Position numbers and translations under genes: made by a program
Notes under the pieces: model-generated
Seen by the model: only the letters and a program-made list of their open reading frames with translations
The model's database searches: none
Told to the model about the DNA's origin: nothing
Shown here: positions 1 through 7,899 of the stretch, in pieces
How the letters are laid out: each line of letters opens with the position of its first letter
Numbering within the stretch: the stretch's first letter is position 1
Source: Candidatus Microthrix subdominans
Lineage (GTDB): Bacteria; Actinomycetota; Acidimicrobiia; Acidimicrobiales; Microtrichaceae
Reading direction: 5' to 3'
DNA length: 64,000 nt
NCBI GenBank assembly: GCA_016719385.1
Contig: JADJZA010000002.1
Span: 62,001 to 126,000 of the forward strand

Positions 1-2
1 TC

Positions 3-299
3 GCCGCCGGTGAGCGCAGCGTCCAGGCGGTGCGCGCCCACATCGAGGCGCGCATCACCGCCGAACCGCTGGCGCACTTCGACTACGCCGAGGTGGTCGA
101 TCCGACCACGATGCAACCGGCCGAACTGGCACTGCCCGGGGTGCGGATCCTCGCGGCGGCCCAGTTCGGCATCCCCCGCCTGCTCGATAACGTCCCCACC
201 GATCCGGCCGGCACCTCGCCTGCGATTGCTCTGTCGACAAGCGATCCCGAGGTTTCGACTGGTGACCGAGCACCCAGACGCGGAGGACGCGACACATGA
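3..299 (+). CDS. panC: Pantoate-beta-alanine ligase, C-terminal part
   Basis: Only the last ~98 codons are in the window. The peptide EPLAHFDYAEVVDPTTMQP followed by RILAAAQFGIPRLLDN is the typical C-terminal domain of pantothenate synthetase, which joins pantoate and beta-alanine using ATP in the cytoplasm. After that domain comes a ~30-residue tail with no recognisable fold. The stop overlaps the nadB start (ATGA), so the two are probably one operon. The catalytic N-terminal HIGH region lies outside the window and cannot be checked. Confidence 0.85.
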   Translation, partial: AAGERSVQAVRAHIEARITAEPLAHFDYAEVVDPTTMQPAELALPGVRILAAAQFGIPRLLDNVPTDPAGTSPAIALSTSDPEVSTGDRAPRRGGRDT

Positions 300-2029
300 A
301 CGAACTCGACCTGTTGGTGTTGGGCTCCGGTGTGGCCGGGCTGTCGGCGGCGGTGCGGGCGGCCGAGGCGGGGCTGTCGGTCGGCGTGCTGACCAAGGGT
401 GAGCTCGAGCAGGCGACCACGCGCTGGGCTCAGGGTGGGGTGGCCGCAGCGCTGTCGCTCGATCCGGAGGAGCTCGATCTGCACTTGGCCGACACCTTGG
501 CAGCAGGCGCGGGGTTGTGCGACCCGGCGGCGGTGCGGGTGTTGGTCGATGAGGGGCCTCGCCGGGTTCAGGAGCTGATCGCGCTCGGCGCGGTCTTCGA
601 CATGGACGAGGCCGGCGAGTTCCAGCTGGCACGCGAGGGCGGGCACAGCGTTCCGCGCATTCTCCACGCTGGCGGGGCGGCCACCGGGCGCGAGGTGGAG
701 CGCGCGCTGGTGCACGCCGTGAAGGCCACCGCGGCCGCCATCCACGAGCAGGCATTCGCAACCGACCTGGTGTTGTCGCCCGATGGTTCGCAGGTGGTCG
801 GGGTGACGGCGCTGAACGCCGACGGCGTATCGATCGAGGTGGCTGCCCGCAATGTGCTGTTGGCCACCGGCGGCGCCGGACAACTGTTCTGGATCACGAC
901 CAACCCCCGGGTGGCCACCGGAGACGGCGTGGCGATGGCGATGCGAGCCGGCGCCGTCGTCGCCGACTTCGAGTTCTTCCAGTTCCACCCGACGGCGCTC
1001 GCCCTGCCGTCGATGCCCCGCCCCCTCCTGTCGGAGGCACTGCGCGGGCACGGCGCGCTGCTGCTCGACCGCCACGGCGACCGCTTCGTCGACGAGCTGA
1101 AGCCCCGCGATGTCGTCAGCAGGGCGATGACACGCACGATGCTCGACCAGGACGTCGACCATCTGTGGCTGGACGCGACGGTGCTCGACGATTTCGCGTC
1201 GCGGTTTCCGTCGATCGCCGCCGACCTCACCGCCGCAGGTCTCGATCCGGCCAAGGACTGGCTGCCGGTCGCTCCGGCGGCCCATCATCAGTGCGGCGGC
1301 ATACTCACCGACCTGGACGGCGCCACCTCGTTGCCCGGCCTGTGGGCCGCCGGCGAGACCGCTTCCACCGGGGTGCACGGGGCCAACCGGCTGGCCTCCA
1401 ACTCGCTGCTCGAGGGCATGGTCTTTGGGCCCCGGGTGGCCGAAGCGGTGGCGGCGGGCCGACGGGGTCCGCAAGGAACCGGGGCGATGCGTACGCTGCT
1501 CGGCAACGGCGCGGCCGGCCCCGCCCCCGCCCCCGGGTCCGGCTCCAGCACGCCGTCCGGCTCCGATGCCGGGTCCGGTGCGACCGCCGGGTCCAAAACC
1601 GCCGCCAGCGGCATCGGCGGCCGTGCGGTGTCCCGGCCGGCCAGCCCGGTGCCCAAGTGGCCGCAGTCCGACGATGCGTCGGCCGGCAGGGCGGTCCCGG
1701 CCGACGTCGGTGACTTCGAACAGGCGGACGCCGACACGGCGATCGCCGACCTGCGGGAACGCGTGCAGCGGGCGATGACCATCGGTGCCGGGGTGCTGCG
1801 TTCGGCGGACAGCCTGAACGCCGCCCGCATCGAGCTGGAGGCGGTCGGCGCCGCGCTGGCCGGCACGGCCCGCACCCGCTCGGCCGAGGAGGTGCGCAAC
1901 CTGGTCGACCTGGGGGTAGCGATGATCGACGTCTCCATGGCCCGGGAGGAGAGCCGCGGCTGTCATACCCGGGAGGATTTTCCCGACGCCTCCGACCGGT
2001 TCCGCCTGCGACTGCTGCTCGGCGGCTAA
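296..2029 (+). CDS. nadB: L-aspartate oxidase
   Basis: 577 residues. It oxidises L-aspartate to iminoaspartate, the first step of de novo NAD synthesis, in the cytoplasm. The FAD Rossmann motif GSGVAG is at residues 10-15, and the family signatures HPTAL (231-235) and the G-rich AAGETASTGVHGANRLASNS stretch (~351-370) are present. The C-terminal helical domain ends with the REESRG/HTREDFP signature. Between the flavin domain and the helical domain (about residues 400-475) lies a Pro/Ala/Gly/Ser-rich linker that usual NadB proteins lack. The start overlaps the panC stop; nadC follows after 132 bp. Confidence 0.95.
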   Translation: MNELDLLVLGSGVAGLSAAVRAAEAGLSVGVLTKGELEQATTRWAQGGVAAALSLDPEELDLHLADTLAAGAGLCDPAAVRVLVDEGPRRVQELIALGAVFDMDEAGEFQLAREGGHSVPRILHAGGAATGREVERALVHAVKATAAAIHEQAFATDLVLSPDGSQVVGVTALNADGVSIEVAARNVLLATGGAGQLFWITTNPRVATGDGVAMAMRAGAVVADFEFFQFHPTALALPSMPRPLLSEALRGHGALLLDRHGDRFVDELKPRDVVSRAMTRTMLDQDVDHLWLDATVLDDFASRFPSIAADLTAAGLDPAKDWLPVAPAAHHQCGGILTDLDGATSLPGLWAAGETASTGVHGANRLASNSLLEGMVFGPRVAEAVAAGRRGPQGTGAMRTLLGNGAAGPAPAPGSGSSTPSGSDAGSGATAGSKTAASGIGGRAVSRPASPVPKWPQSDDASAGRAVPADVGDFEQADADTAIADLRERVQRAMTIGAGVLRSADSLNAARIELEAVGAALAGTARTRSAEEVRNLVDLGVAMIDVSMAREESRGCHTREDFPDASDRFRLRLLLGG

Positions 2030-2161
2030 CTCGCCCGGCGCCTCGGGCCGGCATCGAGTTGGGTGGCTGGGTCGTGTTGCGCTCGAAGTGGCGACCGACC
2101 CGAGTCGGGAGGCGACCGTGCCCATGGGTATCGCCCGCTTCGCGACGGCAACAATGGTGCG

Positions 2162-3046
2162 ATGAGCAGCCCCGTCGACGACTACCTGTCCCCGCCGCGA
2201 TTCGAGGTGCGGTCCGCCGTGCAGCGCGCGCTGGCGGAGGACCTCACGCCGCTGGGCGACCTCACCAGCGTGCTGGTCCCTGATGACGCTGTTGCGGTGG
2301 CGCAGTTTCGGGCCCGTCAACCGGGCGTGCTGGCCGGGGTCGAGTGCGCGGCCGAGACGTTTGCCCAGGTCGATCCGGCGCTCGAGGTCTCCTGGATGTT
2401 GACCGACGGCGCCCGCCTGGAATCGGAATCGGTGATCGCCACGGTCGAGGGCCGACTGCGAACGATGTTGACCGCCGAGCGCACCTCCCTCAACTTCTTG
2501 TCACATCTGTCGGGCATCGCCACCCTGACGGCGACGTTCGTCGATCGGGTGGCGGCGGTCGGGTCGCCCACCCGGGTGTGGGATACCCGCAAGACGCTGC
2601 CCGGCCTGCGCTCGCTGCAGAAGGCCGCGGTGCGCGCCGGGGGAGGGCGCAACCACCGGGCCAACCTGTCCGATGCGATCATGGTGAAGGACAACCACCT
2701 CACCGGACTGGGCGCCGCCGAGGCGGTGGCGTTGGCCAAGGACCGCTGGCCCAACCGCACCGTCGTCGTCGAGTGCGAGGACCTTGATCAGATGATCGTG
2801 GCCATCGATGCCGGAGCCGACTCGGTGCTGCTCGACAACATGTCGCCCGAGCAGGTCGGCGAGTGCGTCGTCCGGGCGGCCGAGCTGCAGGGCGCCTCGC
2901 CCCGCCGGTGCCTGCTTGAGGCCTCGGGCGGTATCAACGTCGACACCGTCGCCGCCTACGCGGCGGCAGGCGTCGACTTGGTCTCCTCGGGCACGCTGAC
3001 CAACTCGGCCCCGGCCCTCGACATCGGCCTCGACATCGTCACCTGA
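2162..3046 (+). CDS. nadC: Quinolinate phosphoribosyltransferase (decarboxylating)
   Basis: 294 residues from the ATG at 2162. It converts quinolinate and PRPP to nicotinate mononucleotide, CO2 and PPi. Signatures: N-terminal EDLTPLGDLTS, the TRKTLPGLR active-site segment, HRANLSDAIMVKDNH, and the barrel end LEASGGI with SSGTLTNSAPALDIGLD. The frame is open further upstream, but this ATG starts the conserved domain, and AACAAT six bases before it could be a -10 box of a leaderless message. nadA is not seen. A pair of hairpins follows the stop. Confidence 0.94.
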   Translation: MSSPVDDYLSPPRFEVRSAVQRALAEDLTPLGDLTSVLVPDDAVAVAQFRARQPGVLAGVECAAETFAQVDPALEVSWMLTDGARLESESVIATVEGRLRTMLTAERTSLNFLSHLSGIATLTATFVDRVAAVGSPTRVWDTRKTLPGLRSLQKAAVRAGGGRNHRANLSDAIMVKDNHLTGLGAAEAVALAKDRWPNRTVVVECEDLDQMIVAIDAGADSVLLDNMSPEQVGECVVRAAELQGASPRRCLLEASGGINVDTVAAYAAAGVDLVSSGTLTNSAPALDIGLDIVT

Positions 3047-3052
3047 GAGCGA

Positions 3053-3142
3053 CAGTAAAGACACCCATGCCCCATCTGGGTGTCTTTACTGCTGGACGTC
3101 CGACAGTAAAGACACCCAGTTCGACCGTGGGTGCGATTACTG
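3053..3142. repeat. Two tandem hairpins after nadC
   Basis: CAGTAAAGACACCCA (3053-3067) pairs perfectly with its complement at 3077-3091 around a 9-base loop. The same 15-mer recurs at 3104-3118 and faces an imperfect complement at 3128-3142, again with a 9-base loop. There is no clear T tract, so these need not be simple intrinsic terminators. Confidence 0.8.
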
Positions 3143-3242
3143 CGGGCACTCGCACCGGATCGCGGCGCCCCTGGCCGCCTGAGCTTCCCTGCCGTCGGCG
3201 CACCGTGGGAGAATGTCGGGTCCCCTGCCCCAAGGAGAAGTC

Positions 3243-3971
3243 GTGACCTCCGATGTTCGACCGGTGCTCTCGGTCGTGATGCCCGCTTACAACGAAGAGG
3301 AAACGTTGGTGGCCTCGGCCACACGCGTGCTCGAGTCGCCGTGGTGCGCCGAGCTGGTGATCGTCAACGACGGCTCGACCGACAACACGCTTGCGTTGGC
3401 ACGCTCGCTCAATGACCCTCGCGTCGAGGTGTACGACCAGGGCCACAACCAGGGCAAGGGTGCGGCGCTGCGCCGTGGCTTCACCGAGGCGACGGCCGAG
3501 TATGTCGTCGTCCAGGATGCCGACCTCGAATACGACCCGGCCGAATTCGGCGTGCTGCTCGAGCCGCTGCTCGACGGTCGGGCCGACGTGGTCTACGGCT
3601 CGCGGTTCCTCGCCGGCGGCCCGCACCGGGTGCTCTACTACTGGCATTCGGTGGGTAACCGCTTCCTCACCACCATGTCGAACATGTTCACCAACCTGAA
3701 CCTGACCGACATGGAGACCTGCTACAAGATGTTCCGCCGTGAGGTGATCCAGAGCATCGAGATCGAGGAGGACCGCTTCGGTTTCGAGCCGGAGATCACC
3801 GCCAAGGTGTCGGCCCGCAATTTACGCATCTACGAGACCGGCATCAGCTACTCGGGTCGCACCTACGACGAGGGCAAGAAGATCGGCTGGCGCGATGGTG
3901 TGCAGGCCGTGCAGTGCATCTTGCGTTATTCGCCGATGGGAACCCGCCTGAGGCGCCTCACCGGGAGCTAG
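3243..3971 (+). CDS. Family 2 glycosyltransferase (polyprenyl-phosphate type)
   Basis: 242 residues from GTG 3243, chosen because AAGGAG (3232-3237) sits 5 bases before it. It is a GT-A fold transferase: VVMPAYNEEETLV at the start, VNDGSTDNT, and QDADLEYDP, where the DxD-like metal/sugar site lies. The C-terminal part (FEPEITAKV, GISYSGRTYDEGKKIGW) resembles soluble dolichyl/polyprenyl-phosphate mannose synthases, so the likely acceptor is a lipid phosphate at the inner membrane. No membrane helices are visible. The sugar and acceptor are not determinable from sequence alone. Confidence 0.88.
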   Translation: MTSDVRPVLSVVMPAYNEEETLVASATRVLESPWCAELVIVNDGSTDNTLALARSLNDPRVEVYDQGHNQGKGAALRRGFTEATAEYVVVQDADLEYDPAEFGVLLEPLLDGRADVVYGSRFLAGGPHRVLYYWHSVGNRFLTTMSNMFTNLNLTDMETCYKMFRREVIQSIEIEEDRFGFEPEITAKVSARNLRIYETGISYSGRTYDEGKKIGWRDGVQAVQCILRYSPMGTRLRRLTGS

Positions 3972-4013
3972 CCCCAGGAACTGGCCGGTCGACGGTCAGC
4001 TCGAGCATTTCGA

Positions 4014-4769
4014 TCAGTAGGTGGTCGTGTCGGTGAGGTTGCCGTCGCTGTCGTAGCTGGTCCGGGTGCCGGTCCGCTCGCCGACCCGGAAGGTGCCGAC
4101 CTGCTTGAGGCTGCCGTCCTTGTCGAACCACTTCCATCGCCCGCTCGGCTTGCCGTCCTTCATGCGGCCTTGGGCCTTCAGCTGGCCATCGGGGTAGTAC
4201 TCCGATCGGATGCCCCGGTCGACCGCACCCAGCTCGGCCAGCTTCAGCGAGACCATCAGCCGCAGTACCGATTTCGGCAGCGGGGTGTCGACGTCGAAGT
4301 GGATGCCGGATCGGGTCGTGACGTAGGCGTCGAGCCGCTCGCCGGCGGCCTGGGTCGTGCTGCCGCTGTGGGCGTAGTAGCCGCAGTGGTTCTTGTTGGC
4401 CGAGTAACCGGCCACGGAGATGCCGTCGAGCTGCACCGCCGGCATCGAGTAGCTCATCGCGTCGCGCCCGTGGGGGAGGAGTTCCAGCAACGTGGCTCTG
4501 ACCGTGCGCAGGGTCTCGCGTTGCGGCGACGGCGCTGCGTCGAGGTACGCGTCCACCTCGGCGGTGTCCGAGGCGCGGGTGTCGGTTGCGAAGGCCTTGC
4601 CGGCCTCGTCGAGCGCGTCGCCGAGGATCGCGACCGCCTTCGGCCCGACGCCGTGCAGCTCGCCGAGCTCGGCCTCGCTCCAGCCGGCGAGGTCGGTCAG
4701 CGAGACGATGCCGGCCCGGGTGATGGCCCGGGTCGCGGGAGAGCCGATGTTGGGTGGAAACTCAGCCAT
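4014..4769 (-). CDS. HhH-DUF1801-YwqK three-domain protein
   Basis: 251 residues. Residues ~1-60 form a helix-hairpin-helix-like module (GVGPKAVAIL). Residues ~75-170 match the DUF1801/YdhG-like fold (RATLLELLPHGRDAMSYSMP, GYSANKNHCGYY). Residues ~185-251 contain YwqK/MORN-type repeats (EYYPDGQLKAQGRMKDGKP, then WFDKDGSLKQ, then SYDSDGNLT). TAGCGT lies 6 bases before the ATG, suggesting a leaderless transcript. It converges on the glycosyltransferase. The function of this combination is not known to me; protein or nucleic-acid binding is only suggested by the HhH part. Confidence 0.75.
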   Translation of the reverse strand: MAEFPPNIGSPATRAITRAGIVSLTDLAGWSEAELGELHGVGPKAVAILGDALDEAGKAFATDTRASDTAEVDAYLDAAPSPQRETLRTVRATLLELLPHGRDAMSYSMPAVQLDGISVAGYSANKNHCGYYAHSGSTTQAAGERLDAYVTTRSGIHFDVDTPLPKSVLRLMVSLKLAELGAVDRGIRSEYYPDGQLKAQGRMKDGKPSGRWKWFDKDGSLKQVGTFRVGERTGTRTSYDSDGNLTDTTTY

Positions 4770-4775
4770 GGGTGA

Positions 4776-4781
4776 ACGCTA
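4776..4781 (-). promoter_or_regulatory. -10 box of the HhH-DUF1801-YwqK gene
   Basis: TAGCGT on the minus strand ends 6 bases before the ATG at 4769, so transcription would begin at or next to the start codon. No convincing -35 box or Shine-Dalgarno sequence is seen. Confidence 0.5.
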
Positions 4782-4872
4782 CCGGTGGCTCCGGAGTGTG
4801 GCAGTGATTTGGTGAGGCGTCGACGATCCTCAGGAATGAGGCAAGTTCGAGGCGCTTGCCTGGAAGGGTCGT

Positions 4873-4878
4873 TATCGT
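4873..4878 (+). promoter_or_regulatory. -10 box of the carotenoid oxygenase gene
   Basis: TATCGT followed by 6 bases and then GTG 4885. This supports GTG 4885 as a leaderless start over the internal ATG at 4900. Confidence 0.5.
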
Positions 4879-4884
4879 CTCGCT

Positions 4885-6390
4885 GTGCAGCAGCGGCCCA
4901 TGAACCGAAGGCAGTTTCTCACCCGAGCCGGGGGCGGCGCCGTTGGCCTCGCTGCATTCCCTAGCCTGCTGACCGCCTGCGGCGGAAGCGGCACCGAGGT
5001 GGGTGCCAGCGCATCGTCGACCGCTGCCGCACCGTCGACCACGCGTGCGCTCATCGAAGTCGCCGGCGATACGCCGTGGTGGCTGCAGGGCAACTTTGCT
5101 CCCGTCGTCGAGGAGGTGGCGTCGACCTCGCTCAAGGTCACCGGCTCGATCCCTGAGGCGCTGGCCGGGCTGTACGTGCGCAACGGTTCCAATAGCCGGG
5201 CAGGTACATCGGGGCACTGGTTCGTCGGCGACGGAATGGTGCACGGCGTGCATCTTGAGGATGGACAGGCCCGGTCCTATGCCAACCGCTGGGTGCACAC
5301 CACCCTGTTCGAGAGCGGCGGGGGGATCGCCGACGCAGGGGTACCCGGCGCCGACATCGGCTACAGCAACGTGTCGGCCTTCACTCACAATGGTCGGCTG
5401 TTCACCTCGGGCGAGATCGGGTTTCCCTACGAGCTGTCGCCCGGGGACCTCTCGACGATTGGCGTTCACGACTTCGCCGGCAAGCTCGACACCAATATGA
5501 CCGCACACCCGAAGGTTGACCCTGAGACGGGCGAGCTGCACTTCTTCGGGTACGGGCTCTTCGAGCCCTTTCTCACCTATCACGTCGCCGATGCCCAGGG
5601 TCAGCTGATCCACTCGGAGCAGATCGAGGTGGGCAGATCGACGATGATCCACGACTTCGCCATCACCGATCGCGACGTCGTGTTCTGGGAGTTTCCGGTC
5701 GTGCTCGATCTGTCGCTGGCGGCCGAAGGGACCAGCCTGCCCTTCCGGTGGGAACCGGAGTACGGCGCCCGAGTCGGGGTGATGCCCCTCGGCGGGACCA
5801 ACGCCGACATCCGCTGGGTGGAGGTGCCGCCGGCCTACGTCTTCCACGGCATCAACGCTTTTCGGGACGGAGACGAGATCGTCGTCGACGTCAGCCAGTT
5901 CGAAACGATGTTCGAGGCCGGCCCGCTGGGTCAGGCACCCGAGCTGCATCGCTGGCGCATCAACACTGCCGGCAAAGAACTGGCGTTTTCTGACGAGACC
6001 CTCGAGGCCGACCTGCACATGGACCTGCCCAGCAGGGATCCCCGGCGGGTGGGGCGGCCCTACCGCTACGGCTACATGATCGAGGCGGTCGCCAACCCCG
6101 ACACCGTGCAGCTGGGCGGGCTGTACAAGCACGACTTCGACACCTTCACCCAGGAGTACTTCAACCCGGGCGCCGACCGGGTCTGCGACGAGGGGCTGTT
6201 CGTGCCCACCGGTGACGCCGAGGACGACGGTTACGTGTTGACCTACAGCTACAACGCCGCGCGCGACGGCAGCGACCTGTTGATCCTCGCCGCCCAGGAC
6301 TTCGCCGCCGAGCCGGTGGCGACGATCGAACTGCCCCAACGGGTGCCCCACGGGTTTCACGCCACGTGGGTCGCAGCCGACAAGGCCTGA
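4885..6390 (+). CDS. Carotenoid oxygenase (RPE65/CCD family), Tat lipoprotein-like
   Basis: 501 residues from GTG 4885 (ATG 4900 is the alternative). It is a non-haem iron dioxygenase that cleaves carotenoid or stilbene-like double bonds. Four iron-ligand histidines of the seven-bladed propeller can be assigned: H208 (TAHPKVD), H256 (MIHDFAI), H321 (VFHGINAF) and H492 (HGFHATW). The N terminus has a twin-arginine signal (NRRQFLTR) and a lipobox-like LLTAC, so it is probably exported folded and possibly lipid-anchored. The substrate cannot be told. It stands alone, divergent from the gene at 4014. Confidence 0.9.
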   Translation: MQQRPMNRRQFLTRAGGGAVGLAAFPSLLTACGGSGTEVGASASSTAAAPSTTRALIEVAGDTPWWLQGNFAPVVEEVASTSLKVTGSIPEALAGLYVRNGSNSRAGTSGHWFVGDGMVHGVHLEDGQARSYANRWVHTTLFESGGGIADAGVPGADIGYSNVSAFTHNGRLFTSGEIGFPYELSPGDLSTIGVHDFAGKLDTNMTAHPKVDPETGELHFFGYGLFEPFLTYHVADAQGQLIHSEQIEVGRSTMIHDFAITDRDVVFWEFPVVLDLSLAAEGTSLPFRWEPEYGARVGVMPLGGTNADIRWVEVPPAYVFHGINAFRDGDEIVVDVSQFETMFEAGPLGQAPELHRWRINTAGKELAFSDETLEADLHMDLPSRDPRRVGRPYRYGYMIEAVANPDTVQLGGLYKHDFDTFTQEYFNPGADRVCDEGLFVPTGDAEDDGYVLTYSYNAARDGSDLLILAAQDFAAEPVATIELPQRVPHGFHATWVAADKA

Positions 6391-6509
6391 CCAGGCAGTG
6401 TCGTGAGCCAGCGAATGACCGGTCAACCGAGCGTCGCCACACGAGCGTGTCGGGACGGTCCGGGTCCAGTGGGACCGTGATGGCGGCGAGCAACGGCGAC
6501 GGCTGAGCC

Positions 6510-7163
6510 TCAGCTTCGCCAGTGCACCGACCAGGTACCCCAGCCGGCCGTTGAGGCGACGCCCGACCAGGCACCGGGCAGCGCTCGGTCTACGTCTGGG
6601 GCCGGCAGGCCGATCGGTGTAGCGGCGCCCCGGGAGTTCACCCAGATCAGCACCCCGTTCGGCGCCAGCACCCGCTCGACTTCGCCAGGAAACAGGAAGG
6701 CGTTGATCAAGAAGATCGCATCGACCGATCGGTCGGAGACCGGCAGGCACGAACCATCGGCCTGCACGCGGGAGGGCGCCCGCCCAGCCGAACGCTGCAG
6801 CATCTCCAGCGAAAGGTCCAGCGTGATCATCTCGGGAAACACCGGCGTCAGATGGCGGCTGTTGATCCCGTCGGCGCCCCCGACGTCGAGGGCGATACGG
6901 CGCTCGGCCGTCGGAGCGGCCGCCAGCCCCCGGTCGAGCGCGTCGAGGATCGGCGCCTCCCGGCCGGGCACATCGCGGCTCGACCAGTCCTCCGCCAAGC
7001 CATCGAACAGCTCGGTGACCCGTCGGCGGCGTTCGTCGGTCCAACTATCGGGATCGAACGCGGCAGCCAGCGTGACCCTTCGCATCGGGTGGTCCGCCGA
7101 CATCCCGGCGTAGGCAGCGTCGCCCACTGGATGATCGATCACCACCGGCAGGTGGGAGATCAT
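6510..7163 (-). CDS. Class I SAM-dependent methyltransferase-like protein
   Basis: 217 residues from the ATG at 7163; the frame is open up to 7259, but the upstream residues look non-coding. RIALDVGGADGINSRHL is motif I of the SAM-binding Rossmann fold, MITLDLSLEML is motif II, and the ADGSCLPVSDRSVDAIFLIN stretch is the usual acidic/motif IV region. This pattern is typical of Methyltransf_11 proteins. The substrate is unknown. It converges with the carotenoid oxygenase and is divergent from the Phd/VapC pair. Confidence 0.72.
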   Translation of the reverse strand: MISHLPVVIDHPVGDAAYAGMSADHPMRRVTLAAAFDPDSWTDERRRRVTELFDGLAEDWSSRDVPGREAPILDALDRGLAAAPTAERRIALDVGGADGINSRHLTPVFPEMITLDLSLEMLQRSAGRAPSRVQADGSCLPVSDRSVDAIFLINAFLFPGEVERVLAPNGVLIWVNSRGAATPIGLPAPDVDRALPGAWSGVASTAGWGTWSVHWRS

Positions 7164-7251
7164 CGAAGCGGCTCGGCTGATCGAGCAGCAGGCAGGCTGG
7201 CAAACAGGTGCATCATGGAGAACACCGTACGACTTGGCTTCAAACCTCGAT

Positions 7252-7273
7252 GTGATCAACTAGACTTGGTCAC
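7252..7273. promoter_or_regulatory. Possible Phd/VapC operator and -10 box
   Basis: GTGATC (7252-7257) and GGTCAC (7268-7273) form an imperfect inverted repeat around TAGACT (7261-7266), which lies 8 bases before the antitoxin ATG. This is the usual place for an autoregulatory antitoxin site. Confidence 0.4.
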
Positions 7274-7274
7274 T

Positions 7275-7499
7275 ATGGTCATCCAAATGAATGTTGCCGA
7301 GGCGAAGGCCAAGCTGTCCGAGTTGTTGGATGCGGCTGCTGCTGGAAATGATGTGGTCATCGCCCGGTCCGGACGTCGGGTCGCCCGGCTGGTGCCAATC
7401 GACGAACCACCACCGCGTCGGCTCGGGTTTCTGCCGCTCGACGTCCCCGATGCGCTGTTTGAACCTCTGTCCGACGAGGAACTGGCCGGCTGGGAATGA
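7275..7499 (+). CDS. Phd/YefM-family antitoxin
   Basis: 74 residues. The N terminus MNVAEAKAKLSELLDAA with GNDVVIARSGRRVARLVP is the Phd/YefM DNA-binding fold that dimerises and represses its own promoter. The C-terminal tail (EPLSDEELAGWE) is the acidic toxin-binding region. The stop overlaps the toxin start by 4 bases (ATGA), the classic co-translated antitoxin-toxin layout. Confidence 0.9.
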   Translation: MVIQMNVAEAKAKLSELLDAAAAGNDVVIARSGRRVARLVPIDEPPPRRLGFLPLDVPDALFEPLSDEELAGWE

Positions 7500-7888
7500 C
7501 CAAGGTGCTACTCGATACCCACGCGCTGGTGTGGGCGGTGAGTGCACCCTCCCGCCTCGGCGCTGAGGCGAGGGCCTTGATCGAGGAGCCGTCGACCGAC
7601 ATTTGGGTATCGGCGGCCACAGCTTGGGAGCTGGCAATCAAGACCCGACTCGGCAAGTTTCCCGAGGCGGAGCCCATCGTCGCCCAGTACCGCTCGGCGG
7701 TCGAGACGCTTGGCGCGGTCAACCTTTCCGTGGCGCCGGAACACGCGCTGCGGGCCGGAGGTTTGCGTTGGGATCACCGCGATCCGTTCGACCGCATGCT
7801 GGCAGCCCAGGCAATGCTCGAACACGCGATCCTGCTCAGTCGAGACTCAACATTCGTGGCGCTGGTCGGGCTCGACGTCCGCTGGTAG
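7496..7888 (+). CDS. PIN-domain toxin, VapC-like
   Basis: 130 residues. PIN-domain ribonuclease of the group paired with Phd-type antitoxins. Acidic metal-site residues are visible: D7 in LLDTHALVWAV, the glutamate in ATAWELAIK, and the D residues in DHRDPFDRML. Such toxins cleave tRNA or rRNA when the antitoxin is lost. The module is intact and lies between chromosomal genes with the same base composition as its neighbours. Confidence 0.9.
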   Translation: MTKVLLDTHALVWAVSAPSRLGAEARALIEEPSTDIWVSAATAWELAIKTRLGKFPEAEPIVAQYRSAVETLGAVNLSVAPEHALRAGGLRWDHRDPFDRMLAAQAMLEHAILLSRDSTFVALVGLDVRW

Positions 7889-7899
7889 CGGCGTACAGG

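Noticed and set aside
83..2320. A 745-codon open frame antisense to nadB
   Set aside because: It has no domain, is low-complexity, and mirrors the strong coding of nadB and nadC; high GC makes such antisense frames common.
4762..7044. A 760-codon open frame antisense to the carotenoid oxygenase
   Set aside because: The sense strand has the complete oxygenase with iron ligands; the antisense product shows no motif.
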